Source: Glutamicibacter sp002979865
GTDB taxonomy: Bacteria > Actinomycetota > Actinomycetes > Actinomycetales > Micrococcaceae
Reading direction: 5' to 3'
NCBI RefSeq assembly: GCF_050030965.1
Contig: NZ_CP188297.1
Coordinates: 1,736,001 to 1,800,000 of the forward strand
Length of the DNA stretch: 64,000 nucleotides
Part shown: one piece after another, positions 8,648 to 16,691 of the stretch
How the letters are laid out: every line of letters begins with the position of its first letter
Position numbering within the stretch: the stretch's first letter is position 1
Translations under genes and position numbers: made by a program
Notes under the pieces: generated by a model
The model's input: the letters and a program-made list of their open reading frames with translations, nothing else
Told to the model about the DNA's origin: nothing
Database searches by the model: none

Positions 8648-9481
8648 CTACTGGGCGCCGGAGGCGTGGTACCAGCGCAGGATCCGTTTTTCCACGAGCA
8701 CGAAGAGGATCGAGATGATGTAGCCGATGACACCGACCAGCAGTGCGCCGGCCCATGTCTCCGGAACCTTGAAGGTGGCCGAGGAATTCAGGATGTAGAA
8801 GCCCAGGCCTTCAATGGAGGCGAACATTTCCGAAACCACCATCACGGTGATGCCGATCGGCAATGCGACGCGGATGCCGGCCACGATCTGCGGGGTGGCA
8901 CCGGGCAGGATCACGCGGCGGAAGTGCAGGCCGCGCGGGATGCGGTAGACCTTGGAGAACTTGCGCACCGTTGGCTCGATGCCCAGGATGCCGTCGATGG
9001 TGTTCAGCAGGATCGGCCACATGCAGGCGAAGGCGATGGTGCCCATCTTCGGGCCCTGCCCCATGCCGAAGACGCCGATGATCATCGGAACCAGTGCTGC
9101 CTGAGGGACAGCGCGGAAGAAGTGGATGATCGGGTCAACGATCTTCAGCAGCAACGGGACTTCGCCCAGCAGCAGTCCGCCGCAGATGCCGAAAAAGGCA
9201 GCCAAGGCCAAGCCGACAAAGAGGTTGGACAGCGAGTACCAGGCGCCGGAAATAATCACGCCGTTGCCCAGATCGCGGACCAAGGCTTCGAGGATGGACT
9301 CCAGCGAGGGGATGAAGAAGTTCGTGGAGTTTGCCGAGCCGAACCACCAAGCCGCAACCACGGCAACGATGAGCCATGAAGAAACCAGTATCTTGCGTCC
9401 GGCGGCCGCCGAGGAACTCGGAGCCTTGGCTTTCGAAGCGCGTGATGGCACTGCGGGGGCGTTCAAAGTTGCGTTAGTCAT
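8648..9481 (-). CDS. ABC transporter permease (SsuC/TauC-like)
   Basis: A 277-residue inner membrane protein with about six transmembrane helices and the EAA loop typical of the BPD_transp_1 family (EPTVRKFSKVYRIPRGLHFRRVILPGATPQIVAGIRVAL). The N-terminal 30 residues are Ala/Ser/Lys-rich and cytoplasmic. It overlaps the preceding permease gene by eight bases, so the two are made together and probably form the heterodimeric channel of the importer. Confidence 0.9.
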   Translation of the reverse strand: MTNATLNAPAVPSRASKAKAPSSSAAAGRKILVSSWLIVAVVAAWWFGSANSTNFFIPSLESILEALVRDLGNGVIISGAWYSLSNLFVGLALAAFFGICGGLLLGEVPLLLKIVDPIIHFFRAVPQAALVPMIIGVFGMGQGPKMGTIAFACMWPILLNTIDGILGIEPTVRKFSKVYRIPRGLHFRRVILPGATPQIVAGIRVALPIGITVMVVSEMFASIEGLGFYILNSSATFKVPETWAGALLVGVIGYIISILFVLVEKRILRWYHASGAQ

Positions 9482-10250
9482 CGTTCTGCCTCTTCCACTT
9501 CAGCAAACGGTTTTCGGCCTGTTGCAAGAGCAGGGCGATGGCCCATCCGGTCAGGCCGGCGAAGAACAGGTAGGCGAAGGCCAGATCCCAACGCTGCGCC
9601 TGCTGCATCAGCGTGATCTGGCGTCCAATGCCTGGCGCCTGGGAGATCACTTCAACGCCCACCGCCACCAGGATGGCGATGGCCGAGGAAATGCGCACAC
9701 CGGTCGCGATCAGCGGCAGGGCAGAGGGCAGCAGGACCTTGGTGAAGCGCAGCATCGGCGGGATGCGGAAGACGGCGACGGTGTCGGCAACCGCGGCTTC
9801 CTGGCGGCGTGCACCGTAGATGGTCTGGATCAGCACTGGCCACAGGCAGGACAGCGCGACGACGACGATTTCCATCATGGTGTTCGAGCCGAGCAGCATG
9901 ATCACTACCGGCATCAGGGCCAGTACCGGGAACGAACGGCCGAAATCGATCAGAATCGAGGTGGAGTTGTCGAGGAAGCGAACTGATCCAATGACCAGGC
10001 CCAGGACGACACCCACGACCGAAGCAATGAGCCAGCCGGTGAGGGCTGCGAGCAGGGTCTTGCCTAGCCCGCCCCAGAAGGCCGCTTGGCCCAGGGCTTC
10101 GGCGATGGCAGAGAAGATCTTTTCCACGCCGGGGAGCATGGAGGGCATGGTTCCTGAGGCGATCACCAGTTGCCAGATGCCCAGCAGGGCGGCGATGGCC
10201 ACGATGCGCAGGGTCCAGAGCAGACCCGGTGAAATCGTTGACTCTTTCAT
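9474..10250 (-). CDS. ABC transporter permease (SsuC/TauC-like)
   Basis: A 258-residue permease with six or so transmembrane helices and an EAA loop (AVADTVAVFRIPPMLRFTKVLLPSALPLIATGVRISSA). It is the partner of the permease encoded at 8648-9481. The gene is second in the minus-strand operon, about 90 bases after the first binding-protein gene. Having two different permease subunits is less usual for SsuABC-type systems, which commonly use a homodimer. Confidence 0.9.
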   Translation of the reverse strand: MKESTISPGLLWTLRIVAIAALLGIWQLVIASGTMPSMLPGVEKIFSAIAEALGQAAFWGGLGKTLLAALTGWLIASVVGVVLGLVIGSVRFLDNSTSILIDFGRSFPVLALMPVVIMLLGSNTMMEIVVVALSCLWPVLIQTIYGARRQEAAVADTVAVFRIPPMLRFTKVLLPSALPLIATGVRISSAIAILVAVGVEVISQAPGIGRQITLMQQAQRWDLAFAYLFFAGLTGWAIALLLQQAENRLLKWKRQNDD

Positions 10251-10340
10251 GGGAATCCTTGAGTAAGCAGTTGCAAGCTAGGGGTGCTGGTGGCGCCAGC
10301 GCAGGGGATGGCGCCACCGGTTGGGCGAAGCGGACGTGGG

Positions 10341-11345
10341 CTACTTGGCGTCTGCCGAAGCCCGGGTAGGGGCTTCGTCCCAGAGCACATCTTCGACGAT
10401 GACCTTGTTCTCGACCAGGCCGAAGTGGACCATGGCATCGATGCCGGATTGGGCTTCAGCCACGTTGAAGGTGACGTCCGCCGGGACGAAGGTCTTGGGC
10501 GCATCGGCTACATCGATCTGGTTGGCTTCGGCGTGGACCTTGCGGACTTCCTCCAGATTGGCCGGGTCCGAGTAGAACTTCACGGCATCCTGCATAGCTG
10601 CGTCGAACTTCTTGGCGGTCTCGCCATTCTGCTCCAGCCACTGCTTCTGCACGGTCCAAACGGTTACCGGCATGCTGGACTGGAATTCCTGTACCGGGTT
10701 GGAGATGGTCTGGTAGCCCTTCTCCGACATCTGGTGGTAGAAGGAGTCGGCAGGCACTACTGCATCCACGGTGCCTTGTTCCAGGGCCGCTTCCATGCCC
10801 GCGTAGGGAACAGCAACTTCCGTGACTTCCTTTTCCTTCACGCCGGCCGCTTCCAATGCCTGGAGCACGGGGATGTCGCCACCGGACTTCACGCCAACTA
10901 CGCCAATGGTCTTGCCCTTCAGGTCTGCCAGTTCCTTGACCCCGGAATCCTTGGCCACCATGACGCCGGAGTTGTCGGCCTCCGGATCAACCATGCCGTT
11001 GCCGCCAATGACCTGGATCGGAACACCTTGGGAGAAGGAGGTGGCAACGTTGATCCACGAGCCGATGGCAACGTTCACGTCACCGGAGACCACCTGGGCC
11101 AGCAGCGCGGCGGGGTCGGCGCCATTGACCAATTCAACGTCCAGGCCCTGGTCCTCGAAGTAGCCCTTCTCTTCAGCGATGCGTGCGGTTTCGAACTGGA
11201 TCGGAGCAATGGCGACGCGCAGCTTCACCGGGCCGTCGGCGCTGGCCTCCTCGCTGGATCCGCACGCGGCCAGGGTGCCGATTGCGAGGGCAGAGACTGC
11301 GAGGCCGGAGAAGGCCTTCCGTGCAAAACGTCGTTTCGTGACCAT
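10341..11345 (-). CDS. ABC transporter substrate-binding lipoprotein (SsuA/TauA/NMT1-like)
   Basis: First gene of the importer operon. The start at 11345 follows AAGGAGA closely; the frame stays open to 11426 without a ribosome site. The 334-residue product has a basic start, a hydrophobic stretch and a lipobox (TLAAC, Cys28), so it is a membrane-anchored binding protein outside the cell. Conserved segments such as LRVAIAPIQFETARIAE, GYFEDQGLDVELVNGADPAALL and LADLKGKTIGVVGVKSGGD place it in the sulfonate/nitrate/taurine family. It is about half identical by eye to the protein at 5648-6637. The substrate is unknown. Confidence 0.9.
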   Translation of the reverse strand: MVTKRRFARKAFSGLAVSALAIGTLAACGSSEEASADGPVKLRVAIAPIQFETARIAEEKGYFEDQGLDVELVNGADPAALLAQVVSGDVNVAIGSWINVATSFSQGVPIQVIGGNGMVDPEADNSGVMVAKDSGVKELADLKGKTIGVVGVKSGGDIPVLQALEAAGVKEKEVTEVAVPYAGMEAALEQGTVDAVVPADSFYHQMSEKGYQTISNPVQEFQSSMPVTVWTVQKQWLEQNGETAKKFDAAMQDAVKFYSDPANLEEVRKVHAEANQIDVADAPKTFVPADVTFNVAEAQSGIDAMVHFGLVENKVIVEDVLWDEAPTRASADAK

Positions 11346-11452
11346 GGGGATCTCCTTGAAAGCTTGGTGCCTAGGCGAAGGCTGCGAGTTGTCGACCGGG
11401 GTCGGCTCCCGGAAGAAGAAGTACATTGAGCATCAAAATGTATTCCTTGAAT

Positions 11453-11478
11453 CACAATATATCTTTAGTATGATTGTG
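11453..11478. promoter_or_regulatory. Inverted repeat in divergent importer / aldehyde dehydrogenase promoter
   Basis: CACAAT (11453-11458) and ATTGTG (11473-11478) form an inverted repeat in an AT-rich stretch in the 200-base gap between the divergent importer operon and aldehyde dehydrogenase gene. It could be an operator for a shared regulator. The fused FCD protein or the CdaR protein are candidates, by proximity only. Confidence 0.35.
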
Positions 11479-11545
11479 TGGCAAGACTCACATTCAAAAT
11501 GATGCCAACGACGAAGCGCGCCGGGCAGACCAGGAGATACATTCC

Positions 11546-13054
11546 ATGACAGCAACAGATCTTTCCGCCGTTCCGCTGGCTCAGCAGCTTCGCGCCGCTT
11601 TGGCGGCCACGCCCCTTCCGCTGGTGATCAATGGCCAGGAGGTCGCTGGCTCGGGGGAAAAGCTGCCGGTAACCGATCCCTCCACTGGCCAGCTGCTGAC
11701 CGAGACGACGGCTGCCACCGCAGCGGACATCGACCGCGCAGTAGCTGCCGCCCGTGCAGCGTTCGAGTCCGGGCCCTGGGCAGAAATGACCCCGGCAGCA
11801 CGCCAGCGGGCGCTGCACCGCTTCGCTGACGCATTGGAAGCGAACCTCGATGAATTGGCTACCCTGGAGTCCCTGAACTGCGGGAAGCCCTTCAACATCG
11901 CCCGCTTTGGCGAGCTGCCCGCGGGCATCGAGACCTTGCGCTACTTCGCCGGCTGGGCCACCAAGCTCAACGGCGAAACCCGCGATATTTCCCTGCCAGG
12001 AACCTGGCACGCCTATACCCAGCGCCAAGCCTTGGGTGTGGCCGCACTGATCGTGCCATGGAATGTCCCCTTCACCATTGCGCTGTCCAAGGTGGCTCCG
12101 GCGCTGGCGTCCGGCTGCACCGTCGTGCTCAAGCCCGCGGAGCTGACCCCGCTGACCGCCGTGCGCATGGCGCAGATTGCGCTTGAAGCAGGCATCCCGG
12201 CCGGTGTGCTGAACGTGGTCCAGGGCTTGGGGCCGGTGGCCGGCCAAGCGCTCGCCGACCATCCGGATGTCGACAAGCTCTCCTTCACCGGATCCACCGC
12301 GGTAGGCAAGAAGCTGCTGGCGTCGGCAGCGGTCAATCTCAAGCGGCTGAGCCTTGAGCTGGGCGGCAAATCCCCGGTGGTGATCTATCCCGACGCGGAT
12401 CTGGACAAGGCCATTCCGGCCGCCGCCATGAGCATCTTCGGCAACTCCGGCCAGGTCTGCGCGGCAGGGTCGCGACTGTATGTCCACGAAGACATCGCAG
12501 ACCAGGTCATCGAAGACATCGCCGGATTCGCGAAGAACCTCAAGCTGGGCGCTGGCCTGGCAGAAGGAACCCAGCTGGGCCCGCTGATCTCCCAGGTGCA
12601 GCGCGAGCGCGTGCTGGGGTACATCGAGGCGGGCATCGCTGATGGCGCGGAACTCGTTGCCGGTGGCTTGGCCGAAGGCGAAGAAGGATTCTTCGTGCAG
12701 CCCACCGTGCTGAAAAATGTCAGTCCGGACATGTCCATCGCCAAGGATGAGATCTTCGGGCCGGTGCTCTCGGTGAGCACCTTCGGCGACGAGGATTCGC
12801 TGGCCGAGGTGCTGCGCCGGGCCAACGACACCGACTACGGTCTCAATTCGGTGATCTTCACCCAGGACATTTCCCGCGCGTTGACCTTCGCCAAGAAAAT
12901 CCAGGCCGGCAACGTCAGGGTGAATACCGGTGCCGGCATGGATGCGAACATGCCGTTCGGCGGATTCAAGCAGTCGGGGTGGGGCGCCGAAAATGGCCGT
13001 GAAGGCATCGAGGCCTACACCTCGCTGAAGTCGGTCACCGTCAAGCTCGGCTAG
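11546..13054 (+). CDS. NAD(P)-dependent aldehyde dehydrogenase
   Basis: A 502-residue aldehyde dehydrogenase of usual length. Key residues are visible: the oxyanion Asn173 (PWN), the cofactor motif FTGSTAVG at 247-254, the general base Glu271 in LSLELGGKSP and the nucleophile Cys305 in GNSGQVCAAGSR. The closing segment MPFGGFKQSGWGAENG is typical of betaine- and phenylacetaldehyde-type enzymes. The start at 11546 follows an AGGAGA box. It converts an aldehyde to the acid, probably the product of the nearby alcohol dehydrogenases. It is divergent from the importer operon and shares its promoter region. A hairpin lies between it and the CdaR gene. Confidence 0.93.
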   Translation: MTATDLSAVPLAQQLRAALAATPLPLVINGQEVAGSGEKLPVTDPSTGQLLTETTAATAADIDRAVAAARAAFESGPWAEMTPAARQRALHRFADALEANLDELATLESLNCGKPFNIARFGELPAGIETLRYFAGWATKLNGETRDISLPGTWHAYTQRQALGVAALIVPWNVPFTIALSKVAPALASGCTVVLKPAELTPLTAVRMAQIALEAGIPAGVLNVVQGLGPVAGQALADHPDVDKLSFTGSTAVGKKLLASAAVNLKRLSLELGGKSPVVIYPDADLDKAIPAAAMSIFGNSGQVCAAGSRLYVHEDIADQVIEDIAGFAKNLKLGAGLAEGTQLGPLISQVQRERVLGYIEAGIADGAELVAGGLAEGEEGFFVQPTVLKNVSPDMSIAKDEIFGPVLSVSTFGDEDSLAEVLRRANDTDYGLNSVIFTQDISRALTFAKKIQAGNVRVNTGAGMDANMPFGGFKQSGWGAENGREGIEAYTSLKSVTVKLG

Positions 13055-13069
13055 CGGCAATGTTCTATT

Positions 13070-13094
13070 CCGGGACTGCTTTGCGCAGTCCCGG
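13070..13094 (+). terminator. Hairpin after aldehyde dehydrogenase gene
   Basis: A perfect 10-bp stem (13070-13079 with 13085-13094) and 5-base loop, without a T-run, in the 57-base gap before the regulator gene. It may reduce readthrough or stabilise the upstream mRNA. Confidence 0.5.
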
Positions 13095-13111
13095 GCCGAT
13101 AGGATGAGCTC

Positions 13112-14173
13112 ATGAGCGAAAAGGAGCAACCCCGGCTGGCTAGCGCGTTGGCGCAGAAAGTCGTCGACACGATTGCGCCGACCATCAACCGCAATGTGAA
13201 CATCATGAATGCTCACGGAGTCATCATTGCTTCTACGGATGCTGCGCGTATCGGTACCCACCACGACGGCAGCGCAGAGGCGATCCGCCGCAACAACATC
13301 ATCCGTGTCAGCCAGGCCGACGGCTCGGCCGGAACCCAGCCCGGGGTCAATGTGCCGCTGGTGCTGAACGACCAGCTCTGCGGCGTTGTGGGCGTGACCG
13401 GAGCTCCCCACGAGGTGGAACCGCTGGCCGGCCTGATTGCACTGACCGTTCAATTGCTCTTTGCCCAGGAACGCGAGCACTCTCGCAGCGCGCGGCGCGA
13501 GACCGAAGCCCGCGACATTATTTCTGCGTTGATCGCCGGTCGCGTTGCGCCTGAAGTGATCGACCGCTCGCTCGCAGCGCATGGTTTGCGCGGGCCGAAA
13601 TGCATTGAAGCTTGGCTGCCCCGAAGCGTGGGGGATCCGTCGCTCGAAGAGCCGGCGAAGGATCATCACCGCACGTCATGGATTAGCCTTTCCGGCGCGT
13701 ACTGGAGGCTTTGCGCTGCCAGCGAGACAGCTTTCGCTCCCGAGCGCATGGACCAGGAACGTTTCCTGGTCTCCGCGCCTGTCGAAAAGGCCGAGGATCT
13801 CATGGCCGAAACCGAAGTGCTGCGCGTATTGTTGGGCTATCCGGCACTCGTGCCTTCCCACGCGCGGCGCCGCATGTGGAGCCGGGAAATTGCTGTGGCT
13901 ATCGCCCGCACCCCAGCCCGCAGCCTGGAACATGCAGCTGCCCCAGCGATGCAGCTCAATGAGGAACAAGCCAGAACCCTGCTGGTCGTTGCGACAGCTG
14001 CTTCGATGAGCCAAGCGGCCACGGATCTGCATATTCACCGCAATACCTTGGTGCAAAGACTTGAACGGATAAGCCAGGTCAGCGGCGTCGATATTCGGCG
14101 GTCCAGCGAATCCCTGAAACTCCAGCATGCCATCTACGCGAGAGTGGCCTTGGGCCAGCTGCATGTTTTCTAG
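13112..14173 (+). CDS. CdaR-type transcriptional regulator (diacid-sensing)
   Basis: A 353-residue regulator. Residues about 8-135 match the putative sugar-diacid recognition domain (NVNIMNAHGVIIASTDAARIG is diagnostic). The C-terminus holds the PucR-type helix-turn-helix (AATDLHIHRNTLVQRLERI) at about residues 300-345. CdaR proteins in Gram-positive and enteric bacteria respond to glycerate, galactarate or glucarate and activate uptake and kinase genes. Here the next gene is a GntP permease, the usual target, so glycerate or gluconate uptake is the likely role. A 290-base leader with a strong stem-loop separates the two. Confidence 0.88.
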   Translation: MSEKEQPRLASALAQKVVDTIAPTINRNVNIMNAHGVIIASTDAARIGTHHDGSAEAIRRNNIIRVSQADGSAGTQPGVNVPLVLNDQLCGVVGVTGAPHEVEPLAGLIALTVQLLFAQEREHSRSARRETEARDIISALIAGRVAPEVIDRSLAAHGLRGPKCIEAWLPRSVGDPSLEEPAKDHHRTSWISLSGAYWRLCAASETAFAPERMDQERFLVSAPVEKAEDLMAETEVLRVLLGYPALVPSHARRRMWSREIAVAIARTPARSLEHAAAPAMQLNEEQARTLLVVATAASMSQAATDLHIHRNTLVQRLERISQVSGVDIRRSSESLKLQHAIYARVALGQLHVF

Positions 14174-14351
14174 GCCCTGGAAACTAGGGGAGCTGGCGCC
14201 GGGGCTGGGAAGGGTGGGGTGTTTGCACACATTGGCTCTTTCGAACCCAGGCAAATGTGGTCGTGTGCCCATAGGTATTCGGGGTCACTTTTCCTAGTAT
14301 TGGCAGGATGATCGATCTTTGCGCCCGAAACCGGGGTGGCACGGTGGCATC

Positions 14352-14395
14352 TAGCCCAACGGGCAAAGCCTTGAGCAGCTTTGCCGATAGGGCTG
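14352..14395 (+). promoter_or_regulatory. Leader stem-loop upstream of GntP gene
   Basis: GGCAAAGC (14362-14369) pairs perfectly with GCTTTGCC (14378-14385) and is flanked by AGCCC and GGGCT that extend the stem. It lies 70 bases before the permease start, inside what is probably the mRNA leader or the promoter. It could be an operator palindrome for CdaR or an attenuating hairpin. Confidence 0.4.
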
Positions 14396-14464
14396 GTCCA
14401 CCCGTTGAGCCATTGCGGGCTGGGCGCATTGAACTACCGATATTGGCAAAGGAGCCAACCCGCC

Positions 14465-15826
14465 GTGTACGAACTGCTTGTTCTGCTGATCCTTGTTGTG
14501 GCCATCGTGATGGTCACAGCACGCTTGAAGATCAGCCCATTCCTCGCCCTCGTTGGCGCAGCTATCCTGGCGGCCTTCGCCTACCGGATTCCGCTGGCCG
14601 ACGTGGCTTCGACGGTCACCACGGCCTTTGGCAGCACCATGGGAAATATCGGACTGGTGATCCTGTTCGGAACGATGATCGGTGTCATCCTGGAGAAATC
14701 CGGCGCCGCGATCTCCATGGCAGATGCGCTGATCAAGGTCCTGGGTACCCGGTTCCCCAACCTGACGCTATCGATTATCGGCTACATCGTTTCCATTCCG
14801 GTCTTCTGCGACTCGGGATACGTGGTGCTCAACTCGCTGCGCAAAGCCATCACCCTGCGTACCGGGGTCTCCGGGCTGGCAACTTCCATCGCCCTGATGA
14901 CCGGCCTGTACGCGACCCACACCATGGTGCCTCCAACTCCGGGCCCGCTGGCCGCAGCCGAAAGCATCGGCATTGCCGATAACCTGGGCTTGATCATCGC
15001 AGTCGGATTGCCCGTTGCGGCCATCTCGGCACTTGCCGGCTTGGCCTACGCCAGCCGCTTCAACAAGTCCCAATGGACCCCGTTGCCAAGCGACGACCAC
15101 AATGACATCTCCGAACTCGACTATGAGCAGCTGCGTGCAAGCTTCGGAAAATTGCCCAGCCCGGCGCTAGCCTTCATGCCGATCCTGGTTCCGCTGGTGC
15201 TGATCTGTGCCGCATCCATTGCGAAGCTGCCCTCGCACCCGATTGGCGAAGGCGCTGCCCTGGAAATCCTTTCCTTCCTGGGGACGCCAGTTATTGCGCT
15301 GATCTTCGGCTTGATCTCATCGACTTTTCTTTTGAGCGGTGGCAGCAAGCTGGCGGTCTTCAATGAGCAGATGAACGAAGCTGTACGCACCGCTGCTCCG
15401 ATCTTGCTGATCACCGGTGCCGGCGCCGGCTTCGGCGCGGTCCTGGCCGCGTCGGATCTGACCACGATTCTTTCGGATTCACTCAGCGGACTGGGCTTGG
15501 GCCTGGCTGTGCCATTCCTGATCGCCGCTGCATTGAAGTCCGCCCAGGGCTCGTCCACCGTCTCAATGGTGACCACTTCCGCGCTGGTCGCTCCGATGCT
15601 CGGCTCCCTGGGCTTGGGTTCGGAGCTGGGCATGGTGCTATCCGTATTGGCAGTAGGCGCCGGTGCGATGGTTGTCTCGCACGCCAACGACTCCTACTTC
15701 TGGGTCGTCTCGCAGCTCAGCCGCATTCCGGTGATCACCGCCTACAAGACCCTGAGCGTGGCTACCGCCATCCAGGGCACCGCGGGTTTCCTGACTGTAC
15801 TGGTCCTGGGAGCCGTACTGCTTTAG
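14465..15826 (+). CDS. GntP family permease (gluconate/glycerate:H+ symporter)
   Basis: A 453-residue membrane protein with about 12-14 hydrophobic helices. Family markers include GSTMGNIGLVILFGTMIGVILEKSGAA, the PVFCDSGYVVL segment and HANDSYFWVV near the end. The GTG start at 14465 follows AAAGGAG by nine bases and puts the first helix at the N-terminus; the frame continues upstream but without a ribosome site. It imports gluconate, glycerate or a related hydroxy acid with protons. Its neighbour CdaR favours glycerate, and glycerate is also the product of the glyoxylate route at 52-56 kb. Followed by a very strong bidirectional hairpin. Confidence 0.9.
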   Translation: MYELLVLLILVVAIVMVTARLKISPFLALVGAAILAAFAYRIPLADVASTVTTAFGSTMGNIGLVILFGTMIGVILEKSGAAISMADALIKVLGTRFPNLTLSIIGYIVSIPVFCDSGYVVLNSLRKAITLRTGVSGLATSIALMTGLYATHTMVPPTPGPLAAAESIGIADNLGLIIAVGLPVAAISALAGLAYASRFNKSQWTPLPSDDHNDISELDYEQLRASFGKLPSPALAFMPILVPLVLICAASIAKLPSHPIGEGAALEILSFLGTPVIALIFGLISSTFLLSGGSKLAVFNEQMNEAVRTAAPILLITGAGAGFGAVLAASDLTTILSDSLSGLGLGLAVPFLIAAALKSAQGSSTVSMVTTSALVAPMLGSLGLGSELGMVLSVLAVGAGAMVVSHANDSYFWVVSQLSRIPVITAYKTLSVATAIQGTAGFLTVLVLGAVLL

Positions 15827-15842
15827 CAGCACGCCTTCCAAG

Positions 15843-15888
15843 AAAGCAACGGATCGCGCCATCGGCAGATGGCGCGATCCGTTGCTTT
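15843..15888. terminator. Bidirectional terminator, 21-bp perfect stem
   Basis: The arms 15843-15863 and 15868-15888 are exact complements with a four-base loop, beginning with AAA and ending in TTT, so each strand ends in a short U-run. It serves the convergent GntP and SdpI genes. Confidence 0.85.
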
Positions 15889-15901
15889 AAGCAGTGCTGG
15901 A

Positions 15902-16276
15902 TTAGCCCAGGCCTGCCGCCGGGAAGCTCCGCGCGGCCTTATTCGCTGTGGCAGTCGAGATCACCAGCAACGCGATGGCGGCCAGGTAGCCGGCTCCGGT
16001 CGCGGCGAAGGCGAAACCGAATTGGCCCAGCAGGCAGAGAACTGCTGCGCTGGCCAATGCCGCCCAACCGGCCCAGGAAGCCGCGGCAAGCAGGGGCGCA
16101 GCCTGCTGATGCCCGGCGAGCCAGGCCCCATCGCTGGCCAAGGTGTGGCGCGTCTTGATGCCGATCGCCGCATTGCGAGCGAGCTTCCGGTCCCGTGCCA
16201 TCGGGGCGAGGAACGCTGCGACCAGCGTTATGCTCAGCAACCCGAACATGAAGGCAATCACGCCTGCTGGATCCAC
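15902..16276 (-). CDS. SdpI/YhfL family membrane protein
   Basis: A 124-residue protein with three hydrophobic segments. The central segment RNAAIGIKTRHTLASDGAWLAGHQ matches the SdpI family signature (GIRT-x-WTLSSDxxWxxTH-like). The founding member protects Bacillus from the SdpC toxin, but most family members are uncharacterised. It is a single gene with its own terminator shared with the GntP gene. The 280 bases upstream are open and lead into the riboswitch region on the other strand. Confidence 0.7.
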   Translation of the reverse strand: MDPAGVIAFMFGLLSITLVAAFLAPMARDRKLARNAAIGIKTRHTLASDGAWLAGHQQAAPLLAAASWAGWAALASAAVLCLLGQFGFAFAATGAGYLAAIALLVISTATANKAARSFPAAGLG

Positions 16277-16555
16277 TTGCCGCCTCTTCTGCCGATTGAT
16301 CTTGAATGGCCATTCAATGCGGTCGCATGGAAGTGCCCTGATCCACGCTGTGTTCCCAATCGATGCCTAGGGGAACGCCTTTGAAATCCAGTTCCAGCAT
16401 GCCAATTGCGTCATGCGAAGGTCATATGACGTCTTATCCGCCCGTTTTCCGGCAGGGCGAAGGCGCGAAGATGACGTATTTTGTCCTGCTGTTCCTCCGC
16501 ATGACAGCGCCCTTCCCGAGGACCTGCCAGTAATGCTTGACTCGGAGCACAACCC

Positions 16556-16640
16556 ATCCAGAGCGGCTGAGAGGCCTGGCTCCGAGACGCCGCAGCAAGC
16601 CTGCACTCCGCAGGTAGTGCTAACGCCAGGTTCGATGGAT
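16556..16640 (+). promoter_or_regulatory. SAM-I (S-box) riboswitch
   Basis: The sequence folds as a SAM-I aptamer. P1 is ATCCA (16556-16560) with TGGAT (16636-16640). P2a is GCGGC (16563-16567) with GCCGC (16589-16593), P2b is GAG (16571-16573) with CTC (16580-16582) and the P2 loop carries CTGG (16576-16579). P3 is CCTGC with GCAGG (16600-16614). The P2 loop CTGG can pair with CCAG (16626-16629), the conserved pseudoknot. The motifs AGAG, AGCAA and GTGCTAA sit where the consensus has them. It lies 51 bases upstream of the SfnB/DszC-like gene, so sulfur sufficiency (high S-adenosylmethionine) should switch these genes off. Confidence 0.85.
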
Positions 16641-16691
16641 CCGCAGATTTTCTGCATCCTTCGGAATCCATAGCCCAAGAGGAGAACGAAG

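Noticed and set aside
13070..13094. The hairpin considered as a riboswitch or attenuator for CdaR
   Set aside because: It is a simple stem with no conserved core and fits a plain terminator or stabiliser better.
11465..13669. 734-codon open frame on the minus strand opposite the aldehyde dehydrogenase and CdaR genes
   Set aside because: It is antisense to two clear genes; GC-rich third positions remove stops from the opposite strand. No domain pattern or ribosome site.
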